Shown piece after piece: positions 1 through 6,139 of a DNA stretch of 8,880 nucleotides (position 1 is its first letter; every line of letters begins with the position of its first letter). The position numbers and the translations under genes were made by a program. Below the pieces are notes generated by a model. That model did no database searches, was not told the DNA's origin, and saw only the letters and a list, made by a program, of their open reading frames with translations. Source of the stretch: an uncultured Collinsella sp. (lineage in GTDB: Bacteria; Actinomycetota; Coriobacteriia; Coriobacteriales; Coriobacteriaceae); contig URTD01000074.1 of assembly GCA_900550735.1 (NCBI GenBank), positions 1 through 8,880 on the forward strand, written 5' to 3'.

Positions 1-455
1 TTGGTTTTGATATTATGGCGGGCTTTGAATATGTCGCCATTCACGATGGCGCTCGTCCGCTCATTACGACCGAGGCCATCGACCACGCTATCGACGTGCT
101 CGTGAGCGACCGTGCCCTCGATGGTGTCGTGTGCGGTCAGCCCGCGATCGACACGCTCAAGATCGTCGATGGCGACAACATCGTCGAGACGCCGCCGCGT
201 GAGCTCTACTGGGCCGCGCAGACGCCGCAGATCTTTAGTGTCGACGCCATGAAGCGCGCCCATGCCGCGGCGATTGCCGAGGGCTTTATCGGCACGGACG
301 ATTCGTCACTGGTCGAGCGCATGGGTGGACGCGTCCGCTGCGTCCAGAGCCCGCGCGATAACCTTAAGGTGACGGTGCCCGAGGACCTGCGTCCCGTAAC
401 CGCGATTCTGCTCGGTCGCATGGCCGAGGGAGAGGACCTTCCCCATGTTCAGTAA
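1..455 (+). CDS. ispD: 2-C-methyl-D-erythritol 4-phosphate cytidylyltransferase, 3' part
   Basis: This is the C-terminal part of IspD, open at the left edge; the frame runs from base 3 to the TAA at 453-455. IspD transfers CMP from CTP to methylerythritol phosphate in the cytosol, the third step of the MEP isoprenoid pathway. Visible family motifs are AIHDGARPL near the start (the HDxARP motif), AAQTPQIF in the middle, TDDSSLVE, and the C-terminal NLKVTVPEDL, which matches the family's N(I/L)KVT.PEDL ending. The N-terminal nucleotide-binding loop lies outside the window. The gene overlaps ispF by 11 nt, which suggests translational coupling with the next MEP enzyme. The methionine at base 15 is internal and is not the true start. 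Recognition of the family is confident. Confidence 0.93.
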   Translation, partial: GFDIMAGFEYVAIHDGARPLITTEAIDHAIDVLVSDRALDGVVCGQPAIDTLKIVDGDNIVETPPRELYWAAQTPQIFSVDAMKRAHAAAIAEGFIGTDDSSLVERMGGRVRCVQSPRDNLKVTVPEDLRPVTAILLGRMAEGEDLPHVQ

Positions 456-925
456 CCTGCGCATTGGCCATGGCTACGACGTTCACCGTCTGGTGGAGGG
501 GCGTCGATGTATCATCGGCGGAGTTGACATTCCCTACGAGCGCGGCGGATGCCGATGTGCTCGCGCACGCGCTGGCTGACGCCATTCTGGGTGCCTGCCG
601 CGGGGGAGACATCGGCAAGCTATTCCCTGATACCGACCCCGCCTACGAGGGTGCCGATTCGATGGTGCTGCTTGCCCGCGTAATGGACTATGCGCGCGAG
701 CTGGGCTTTGAGTTTGTCGATGCCGATTGCACCATTGCCTGTCAGCAGCCCAAGATCACCCCGCATCGCGATGCCATGCGCGCCAACCTGGCCCATGCCC
801 TGGGCGTTGACGTCGAAAACGTGGGCGTCGCCGCCACTACGACCGAAAAGCTCGGTTGGGAAGGCCAGGGCGAGGGAATCGGTGCCTGGGCTGTCTGTCT
901 GCTACAGAAAACCGTTAAGGAGTAA
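445..925 (+). pseudogene. ispF: 2-C-methyl-D-erythritol 2,4-cyclodiphosphate synthase, frameshifted
   Basis: IspF cyclises CDP-methylerythritol phosphate to MEcPP in the MEP pathway. The start at 445 has a GGAGAGG-type ribosome site inside the ispD end. The first frame (445 to about 546) reads RIGHGYDVHR, with the Asp and His zinc ligands, then GGVDIPYERG. It then runs to a TGA at 577-579. The rest of the enzyme continues in the next frame from 548: DADVLAHALADAILGA (third zinc His), DIGKLFPDTDPAY, TTTEKLG, ending at TAA 923-925. Family members have about five residues, typically LLGHS, between ERG and DAD, and here one base stands in their place. This is a net loss of 14 nt, removing the conserved His-Ser of the active site. 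A start codon at 464 used alone would lack the zinc ligands. It is a broken gene or an assembly error; the family assignment itself is certain. Confidence 0.88.
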
Positions 926-928
926 CGA

Positions 929-2395
929 ATGCGTATCTACAACAGCGCTACCCATAAAAAGGAAGAGTTTCAGCCCATCGAGTCCGGCAAGGTCCGCATG
1001 TACGTGTGTGGCCCCACGGTCTACGACAACATCCACATCGGCAACGCCCGCACGTTCATCAGCTTTGACGTGATTCGTCGCTGGCTCATCGCGAGCGGCT
1101 ACGAGGTTACGTTCGCCCAGAACCTCACCGATGTCGATGACAAGATCATCAAGCGCGCCAACGAGCAGGGCCGTACGGCCGCCGAGGTCGCGACGGAGTT
1201 CTCCGACAAGTTCATCGGCGTCATGCGCGCCGCCAACGTGCTCGATCCCGATGTGCGCCCCCGCGCCACCAAGGAGATCGGCCCCATGATCGCCATGATC
1301 AAGACGCTTATCGAGCAGGGCCACGCTTACGCAGCCGATAACGGCGATGTGTACTTTGCCGTGCGCAGCGATCCCAACTATGGTCAGGTCTCGGGCCGCA
1401 ACATCGACGACCTTATGGTTGGCGCGCGCATCGAGGAGAACGAGGACAAGAACGACCCGCTCGACTTTGCCCTGTGGAAGGCCGCCAAGCCCGGCGAGCC
1501 CAGCTGGCCGAGCCCCTGGGGTGAGGGCCGTCCCGGTTGGCACACCGAGTGCGCCGCCATGGTCCACCGCTACCTGGGCACTCCGATTGACATCCACGGC
1601 GGCGGCTCCGACCTTGCCTTCCCGCATCATGAGAACGAGTGCGCTCAGGCCACCTGCGCCTGGCACCAGGGTTTCTCCAACACCTGGATGCACACGGGCA
1701 TGCTGCTGGTCGACGGCGAGAAGATGTCCAAGTCGCTCGGAAACTTCTTTACGCTGGCCGAGGTGCTCGAGCAGCACTCTGCCGCGGCCCTGCGCCTGCT
1801 GATGCTGCAGACGAGCTATCGCTCGCCGCTCGACTTCTCCTGGGAGCGCCTGGATGGTGCCGAGAACTCGCTCACACGCATTGCCGGTACGGTCGAGAAC
1901 CTGCGTTGGGCTGCGAACCATGCGACGGCCGATGCCGATGAGGCAGCATCCGAGGTGTTTGCCGCTAAGGCCGCCGAGACCCGTGCCACCTTTAAGGAGT
2001 GCATGGACGACGACTTTAACACCGCCGGTGCCATGGGTGCCGTCTTTGGCTTTGTGACCGAGTGCAACCAGTACCTGGAGCAGGCGGGCGATGCCGCCGA
2101 CAAGGCTGCAGTCCTGGCTGCCGCCGATACGCTGGTTGAGCTGCTCGATACGTTTGGCGTTGAGCTTCCCGAGCCCAAGGTCGAGCTGCCGCTGGGCCTG
2201 CTGGGCGTTGCCGCCGGTTTGGTTGCCTACACGGGTGACGATGTGGACGAGGCAGCTGCCAAGATTCTCGAGGCTCGCGCCGAGGCCCGTGCCGCCAAGA
2301 ACTGGGATCTGGCCGACGCCATCCGCGACCAGCTCAAGGATCTGGGCCTCACCATTGAGGATACGGCCGCGGGCACCCGTATTAAGAGTCTCTAG
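929..2395 (+). CDS. cysS: Cysteinyl-tRNA synthetase
   Basis: Class I aminoacyl-tRNA synthetase, 488 aa, that charges tRNA-Cys with cysteine in the cytosol. The N-terminal Rossmann catalytic part shows CGPTVYDNIHIGNARTF (residues 27-43), with the HIGH-type signature HIGN and the first zinc Cys. WHTECAAM (205-211) and FPHHENE (231-237) give further zinc ligands, and KMSKS is at 265-269. DDDFNTAGAMGAVF (360-373) begins the helical anticodon-side domain. The end, AIRDQLKDLGLTIEDTAAGTR, is the usual C-terminus. Length is slightly above the roughly 460-residue E. coli enzyme. ATG 929 is preceded by AAGGAG at 917-922 and lies 3 nt after the ispF stop, so it is very probably co-transcribed with ispD and ispF. 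All key motifs are intact. Confidence 0.97.
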   Translation: MRIYNSATHKKEEFQPIESGKVRMYVCGPTVYDNIHIGNARTFISFDVIRRWLIASGYEVTFAQNLTDVDDKIIKRANEQGRTAAEVATEFSDKFIGVMRAANVLDPDVRPRATKEIGPMIAMIKTLIEQGHAYAADNGDVYFAVRSDPNYGQVSGRNIDDLMVGARIEENEDKNDPLDFALWKAAKPGEPSWPSPWGEGRPGWHTECAAMVHRYLGTPIDIHGGGSDLAFPHHENECAQATCAWHQGFSNTWMHTGMLLVDGEKMSKSLGNFFTLAEVLEQHSAAALRLLMLQTSYRSPLDFSWERLDGAENSLTRIAGTVENLRWAANHATADADEAASEVFAAKAAETRATFKECMDDDFNTAGAMGAVFGFVTECNQYLEQAGDAADKAAVLAAADTLVELLDTFGVELPEPKVELPLGLLGVAAGLVAYTGDDVDEAAAKILEARAEARAAKNWDLADAIRDQLKDLGLTIEDTAAGTRIKSL

Positions 2396-2538
2396 TATTT
2401 GTCGACCGTTCGAGGTGCGGCAGATTGCCTTGAAAGAGGAGGGCATAGACCTGGTGGTCATGCCCGACGATTGAAAGGCAAGGTGCCGTGGCTCGGACGG
2501 TCGATTCTTGTTCGTTATCTATTTAAGGAGGTCGCTTT

Positions 2539-3453
2539 ATGGCCGACAATCGCAAGCGTGCGTCTCGTGGCGGCAAGCAGGCCGCTTCTGGCTCGCGTCC
2601 GATTCGCCGCAATGATCGCGCTGCCGCTCCCAAGGGCCAGCGCGATCGTACCCAGGCCGCACGTCCGCAGCGCGATCGCAACCGCGACGCTGTCCAGGCT
2701 CCCAAGGGCGAGTTTATCGAAGGCCGTCGTGCTGCCGCCGAGGCGCTACGCACTGGTTTTCCCATCAAGTGCGCGCTCATTGCCGAGGGCGGGGAGCGCG
2801 ATGCCGCCTTGTCGCGCCTGGTCGACGATCTCAACGCCGCGGGTGTCCGCATTAAGTATGTGCCGCGCGCGCAGCTCGACGCGCTGTCGAGCCATGGCGC
2901 TCACCAGGGCATTGCGCTCGAGGTTGGCAACTTCCCCTATGCCGATGTCGCCGATATCCTCGACCGCGCGGGTGACGGCCCGGCACTTGTTGTGGTGCTC
3001 GATCACGTGACCGACGACGGCAACTTTGGCGCCATTGTGCGCTCCGCCGAGGTTGTGGGCGCGTCCGGCGTCGTCATTGCCAATAAGCGTGCCGCCGGCG
3101 TGACCGTGGGCAGCTACAAGACCTCAGCCGGTGCCGTCATGCATCTGCCTATCGCGCAGGTTCCTAATATCGCCCGTGCACTCGACGACCTCAAGGCCGC
3201 TGGCTTTTGGGTGGGCGGTGCCTCCGAGCACGCCGAAGGCAGTTGCTGGGATGCTCCCTTCGAGGGTCGCGTGGCGCTCGTCATGGGCTCCGAGGGCGAC
3301 GGCATCTCGCGCCTGGTGCTCGAGAAATGCGACTTTTTGACCAAGCTTCCCCAGCGCGGCATGACCGAGAGCCTCAACGTTGCCCAGGCAACGACGGCGC
3401 TATGCTTTGAGTGGCTACGTCGCAACGCCGGCGAGCTCATGGGAGAGGAGTAG
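2539..3453 (+). CDS. rlmB: 23S rRNA (guanosine-2'-O)-methyltransferase, TrmH/SpoU family
   Basis: SPOUT-class RNA methyltransferase of 304 aa; RlmB-type members methylate the ribose of G2251 in 23S rRNA using SAM. Residues 1-55 form a low-complexity, Arg/Lys/Ala/Gln-rich tail, then a substrate-binding domain starts at EFIEGRRAAAEAL (58-70). The trefoil-knot domain carries all three family motifs: DHVTDDGNFGAIVRSA (155-170, catalytic Asn and Arg), LVMGSEGDGIS (247-257) and MTESLNVAQA (275-284). ATG 2539 has a strong AAGGAGG at 2525-2531. It lies 143 nt after cysS and 3 nt before the NYN gene. The basic tail is longer than in E. coli RlmB and may help RNA binding (inference). The exact methylated base cannot be read from sequence; a related TrmH-family specificity is possible. 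Confidence 0.9.
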   Translation: MADNRKRASRGGKQAASGSRPIRRNDRAAAPKGQRDRTQAARPQRDRNRDAVQAPKGEFIEGRRAAAEALRTGFPIKCALIAEGGERDAALSRLVDDLNAAGVRIKYVPRAQLDALSSHGAHQGIALEVGNFPYADVADILDRAGDGPALVVVLDHVTDDGNFGAIVRSAEVVGASGVVIANKRAAGVTVGSYKTSAGAVMHLPIAQVPNIARALDDLKAAGFWVGGASEHAEGSCWDAPFEGRVALVMGSEGDGISRLVLEKCDFLTKLPQRGMTESLNVAQATTALCFEWLRRNAGELMGEE

Positions 3454-3456
3454 CGC

Positions 3457-4134
3457 ATGTCCAAGAAGAACCGCGCCAAGTCTAAGGCCAAGCGCTTTGG
3501 CGAAGGCTCGGCCAAGCCGATTGTTTCGGCTGCGACCTACGGCGTGGGCGGCAATGCGTTTGCACAGGCTATCGCCGACCCAGTCTCGACGGTGCACTCC
3601 AACAAGCCCGAGCTGTTGGTGGTCGACGGCTACAACGTGATCCACTGCACGCCACGCTACGAAAAGCTCGTATACGACCATTCCGACGATCCGTATTCCA
3701 GCGACGTTCACGATATGGCGCGCACCGCCCTCATCAACGACGTCGCCGCCTTTGCCCAGGGCCGCTACGAGGCCGTGATCGTGTTTGACGGCGCGGGCAA
3801 TATCTCCAGCGAGCGCCCCAACCTGCCGGCTCGCGGCGTGCGCATCGAGTTTTCGCCGACGGGCGTCTCTGCCGATACCGTGGTGCAGAAGCTCTGCATC
3901 GAGGCACGTGAGGAGGGCCGCGCGTGCTCCGTGGTGTCGAGCGACGGAACGATTCAGGCCGTCGTCATGGGCAAGGGTGTCACGCGTATCTCGAGCCGCA
4001 TGCTGGTGGACGAGATCAAGCAGATTGACAACGACGTGCACGAGGCAGAGGAAGCTCCGCAGATCAAGATGACTCTGGGCAGTCGCCTGAGCCCCGAGGC
4101 GCTGGCCAAGCTCAAGGCGTTGCGCGGACGGTAG
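3457..4134 (+). CDS. NYN-domain ribonuclease, YacP/Rae1 family
   Basis: A 225-aa protein with a basic N-terminal tail (1-20) and a PIN-like NYN domain from about residue 51. Characteristic acidic motifs are LLVVDGYNVI (53-62), VIVFDGAG (107-114), GVSADTVV (136-143) and VVSSDGTIQAVV (159-170), which together would bind the catalytic metal. The B. subtilis homologue YacP (Rae1) is a ribosome-associated endonuclease that cuts mRNA at the A site. It also sits directly after rlmB, so gene order supports the assignment. Ribosome site GGGAGAGGAG overlaps the rlmB end, and ATG 3457 is 3 nt past the rlmB stop, implying coupling. The B. subtilis neighbour sigH is absent here. The family call is firm; equivalent cleavage activity is inference. 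Confidence 0.88.
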   Translation: MSKKNRAKSKAKRFGEGSAKPIVSAATYGVGGNAFAQAIADPVSTVHSNKPELLVVDGYNVIHCTPRYEKLVYDHSDDPYSSDVHDMARTALINDVAAFAQGRYEAVIVFDGAGNISSERPNLPARGVRIEFSPTGVSADTVVQKLCIEAREEGRACSVVSSDGTIQAVVMGKGVTRISSRMLVDEIKQIDNDVHEAEEAPQIKMTLGSRLSPEALAKLKALRGR

Positions 4135-4135
4135 G

Positions 4136-4169
4136 GGAGTTGGCGGGGCGATGCTGCCTCGCTAACTCC
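4136..4169. terminator. Hairpin between convergent genes
   Basis: Two 14-nt arms (4136-4149 and 4156-4169) pair completely as + strand RNA, with two G-U pairs, around a 6-nt loop. They lie right after the NYN gene stop and contain the last bases of the converging HipA-like gene, including its stop codon. No T-run follows on either strand, so it may end transcripts weakly or protect 3' ends in both directions. Confidence 0.5.
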
Positions 4170-5502
4170 ATTCAGCGATGTCGATCATTCTTTTGAGGCG
4201 CCATGTTAGCGCCTCTTTTAGATAAGGCAGTCTCGCTGTAAGAGCGTCGTTTTTGGATAGGATTTCGATTGCCTCGTCAACGAAGCCTTCGAGTTTGTCG
4301 CCGTCAAACCAGCTCATATCCTCAACAAGCAGCATTTGTTTCGCGGGGTTTGAATGAAACTGCGCGCTGGTAAAACTGTGCTCTCCTGCCTTAAGCTCCT
4401 CTAGAGAAACGTTGCACCAGAGCGATGAGCCCGAATCGAAGATGGGGGCAGGTCTGCAAGCTTGCGTGTTTACGTTTCGCACGAGGCCGAAGTTGCGCCA
4501 ATGACGATCGTAGTTGGCAATGATGTCGTCACATACGATCATACGGTCAAGGGCATCCTTGACGCCTGTCACCCCGAGCTCCTCGCAGTTTGCTACATAT
4601 CGCTCGTAGTCGGTTAGCCGTTCATCTGCGTTTGCGTGCTGGTTTACATAGAACGCAGGGACATACTCTTCTTCATCAGTTAAGAAGACATCGCATGTGC
4701 TCAGGGCGGAAGTGCCCGTGCCCTCGAGCGAGTAAGGCACATAATCGCAGGCGTTTAGGATGCGACGGTGGAGCGCGGTCGCCACCAACTCGTTATAAGG
4801 TTCCTGGTCCAGGTGTGCTCCTGCCTTATGCAGAATTCGACGCCCGCCCTCGCATGTCCAATACTTCTGAAGGTTGCCGTCCGAGGTGTTATCGGGCTTT
4901 GCGGCGGCTGCTTTGCCCTCTGGGGCGAAGGGTGCGATGGACAGAGAGACGTCGTCAAAAGCATTATTGAAGAAGTTAATATCCTCCCACGCGAGACCGG
5001 AATCTTGGGGTCTAATCCAATACTGGTCGGATAGGGAGAGGCCGAGATTTCGCTGGATGAGTTCGTCGGGAACATCGACTGCTGCTTCTGCCAACAGGGA
5101 TGCAAGCCCAATGCGCGCGAGCGGGATACCGCGGCCTCGCCACCAAATGCGGAAAGAGTCGAGCGACACGGGACTATTGGGGCCAAGTACTCCAATAGGG
5201 GCGTGGGTGTAATCGATGTCGGCACCGATGTGGGTAAAGTCTTTTCGCGATGTGCTGTAGACCAGCTGGGCGACTTCGTGCGTGCGGTTCATGAGGGTAA
5301 ACGTAATCTCGCTTTTTCCATGGCCTCGACGGGGGCGTCCCCCCGTTTTGGTCACGGAACGGAGTCGCGTGTCGACGCTGTCTTTGTTGATAAGCCACAC
5401 GCCAGAAGCCTTGCGGGCGGTCAGCGCGCCGTTCTTAATGAGCTCCTGCACCCTGCGCGGGGTGATGCCGAGCAGCTCGGCTGCTTCCTTTGTAGTCAAC
5501 AT
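4162..5502 (-). CDS. Excisionase-type HTH fused to HipA-like kinase domain
   Basis: A 446-aa protein from ATG 5502, which has GAAGGG 7 nt upstream. An in-frame ATG at 5544 would add 14 residues but has no ribosome site and overlaps the likely promoter -10. Residues 1-48 are an excisionase/MerR-like winged HTH (LTTKEAAELLGITPRRVQEL). GRPRRG (55-60) resembles an AT-hook. TSDGNLQKYW (206-215) and ILHKAG (223-228) look like the nucleotide-binding part. IIANYDRHWRNFG (327-339) and PIFDSGSSL (353-361) match the HipA catalytic DRH..N and the metal-binding Asp, so kinase activity is plausible. HipA proteins phosphorylate protein targets such as GltX, usually with a separate HipB antitoxin. No HipB gene is present here; the fused HTH may take that role (inference). 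The gene is more A/T-rich than its left neighbours, suggesting transfer. The substrate is unknown. Confidence 0.82.
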   Translation of the reverse strand: MLTTKEAAELLGITPRRVQELIKNGALTARKASGVWLINKDSVDTRLRSVTKTGGRPRRGHGKSEITFTLMNRTHEVAQLVYSTSRKDFTHIGADIDYTHAPIGVLGPNSPVSLDSFRIWWRGRGIPLARIGLASLLAEAAVDVPDELIQRNLGLSLSDQYWIRPQDSGLAWEDINFFNNAFDDVSLSIAPFAPEGKAAAAKPDNTSDGNLQKYWTCEGGRRILHKAGAHLDQEPYNELVATALHRRILNACDYVPYSLEGTGTSALSTCDVFLTDEEEYVPAFYVNQHANADERLTDYERYVANCEELGVTGVKDALDRMIVCDDIIANYDRHWRNFGLVRNVNTQACRPAPIFDSGSSLWCNVSLEELKAGEHSFTSAQFHSNPAKQMLLVEDMSWFDGDKLEGFVDEAIEILSKNDALTARLPYLKEALTWRLKRMIDIAEWS

Positions 5503-5518
5503 CGCGAAACCCTTCGCC

Positions 5519-5579
5519 AAAACGAATAGTTTTATCTTCTTCATTGTAATAAAAACTATTCGTTCTGGCGAATAGTTTT
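5519..5579 (-). promoter_or_regulatory. Promoter and triple CGAATAGTTTT operator of the HTH-HipA-like gene
   Basis: The 11-mer CGAATAGTTTT occurs at 5523-5533 and 5569-5579 on the + strand and inverted at 5552-5562. The last two form a perfect inverted repeat with a 6-nt gap. The first and the inverted copy share 17 of 18 bases (GCCARAACGAATAGTTTT). On the - strand, TCGCCA (5571-5566), 17 nt, then TACAAT (5548-5543) form a plausible sigma-70 promoter. The inverted copy sits in the promoter spacer. Repression by the gene's own HTH is inferred from position. Confidence 0.6.
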
Positions 5580-5604
5580 GAGATGTGGTCGGTCGAAGGG
5601 TCTG

Positions 5605-5633
5605 TTGCGCCCCGTCCGTAATTCCTTTATTCT
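5605..5633 (+). promoter_or_regulatory. Possible promoter of tRNA-Thr(UGU)
   Basis: TTGCGC (5605-5610), a 17-nt spacer and TATTCT (5628-5633) lie 30 nt before the tRNA. The match to sigma-70 consensus is only partial, but position and spacing fit. Confidence 0.35.
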
Positions 5634-5663
5634 TAACAGGCTTCGCGCGAAAGCGCCAAGTGT

Positions 5664-5738
5664 GCCAGTGTGGCGCAACGGTAGCGCAACTGATTTGTAA
5701 TCAGTGGGTTGCAGGTTCGATTCCTGTCACTGGCTCCA
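5664..5738 (+). tRNA. tRNA-Thr (anticodon TGT)
   Basis: Full cloverleaf: acceptor GCCAGTG/CACTGGC is perfectly paired, the D-stem is GCGC/GCGC, the anticodon stem is ACTGA/TCAGT with loop TTTGTAA (TGT at 5696-5698), and the T-arm loop is TTCGATT. Discriminator T and an encoded CCA (5736-5738) follow. It reads ACA threonine codons, and ACG by wobble. It is transcribed away from the HTH-HipA-like gene and is followed by its own terminator. tRNA 3' ends are common integrase targets, and repeats just downstream suggest that history here. Confidence 0.95.
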
Positions 5739-5752
5739 TGAATTTTCGCAGG

Positions 5753-5778
5753 TCGGGGGCCGTATGGCTCCCGATTTT
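5753..5778 (+). terminator. Rho-independent terminator of tRNA-Thr
   Basis: TCGGGGGCC (5753-5761) pairs with GGCTCCCGA (5766-5774) around a GTAT loop with one G-U pair, followed directly by TTTT and a second T-run at 5782-5785. It begins 14 nt after the tRNA CCA. Confidence 0.85.
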
Positions 5779-5785
5779 GCATTTT

Positions 5786-5817
5786 CATGCAACAGCTCAT
5801 GCAACAAACATGCAACA
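5786..5817 (+). repeat. Three direct CATGCAACA repeats, possible integrase arm sites
   Basis: Exact 9-mers occur at 5786-5794, 5798-5806 and 5809-5817, 12 and 11 nt apart, so they lie roughly on one face of the helix. A looser TGCAACC occurs near 5847. Short direct repeats at this distance from a tRNA 3' end are typical of arm-binding sites of tyrosine integrases. No integrase gene or second att core is visible in the window, so this would be one end of an element or a relic. Confidence 0.55.
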
Positions 5818-6139
5818 ATTAAATCTGAAAGTGCACTTGTGTGTTTTGCAACCGATGCTCATTGTCAATAAACGCGTGCGATGAGGCGGGAAAAGCCAAG
5901 CTTATAGTTGCTGTCTCCATTAGAGTTTTTGGGCTTTGTGTCTCCAACTGGGATAGGGTGGAAAGTGACCAAGGCGCTGAGAGCTCCGATGCTGCTTCTC
6001 GAAAGACCGCGCGCCGTGCACGGCTCTCTTTCCTGTAGCCCATGGGTATTACTATGGTTTAGATTTAATTCGGCGTGAGAGGTCAAGAGCGACAGGGATT
6101 TCCCGTCGTTTGTGAGCAAGCCGGTTGAAAGGACTCATG

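Larger units (their letters stand above)
5739..6139. other. Intergenic region between tRNA-Thr and the DUF262 gene
   Basis: About 400 nt without a convincing gene. It holds the tRNA terminator (5753-5778), three CATGCAACA repeats (5786-5817), and a 12-nt palindrome GCCGTGCACGGC at 6013-6024 flanked by GAAAGA/TCTTTC. Open frames here run through the tRNA or lack ribosome sites. No clear promoter for the DUF262 gene was found; TACTAT at 6050-6055 is a weak -10 candidate. Confidence 0.6.

Noticed and set aside
464..925. 153-codon frame as an intact stand-alone ispF
   Set aside because: Its first roughly 28 residues are a shifted reading of the true N-terminus and lack the DVH zinc ligands; homology begins only at DADVLAH.
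902..2461. Long open frame of 519 codons on the - strand opposite cysS
   Set aside because: It is the antisense shadow of a strongly biased high-GC gene. It is Gly/Leu/Val-rich, shows no family motif, and cysS on the + strand has all its catalytic signatures.
3415..4041. 208-codon frame on the - strand opposite the NYN gene
   Set aside because: Antisense shadow; His/Asp/Ala-rich composition without motifs, while the + strand carries a complete NYN domain.
5329..5349. ACGGGGG/CCCCCGT hairpin followed by TTTT on the + strand
   Set aside because: It lies inside the coding sequence for the GRPRRG segment of the - strand gene, and no + strand gene precedes it, so it is explained by coding for Gly/Arg/Pro.
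5585..5884. 99-codon + strand frame through tRNA-Thr
   Set aside because: It reads through the tRNA and its terminator, so it is not a protein gene.
6125..6139. TTG start giving five extra residues on the DUF262 protein
   Set aside because: The TTG overlaps the AAAGGA ribosome site, which is better placed for ATG 6140 (or 6137).
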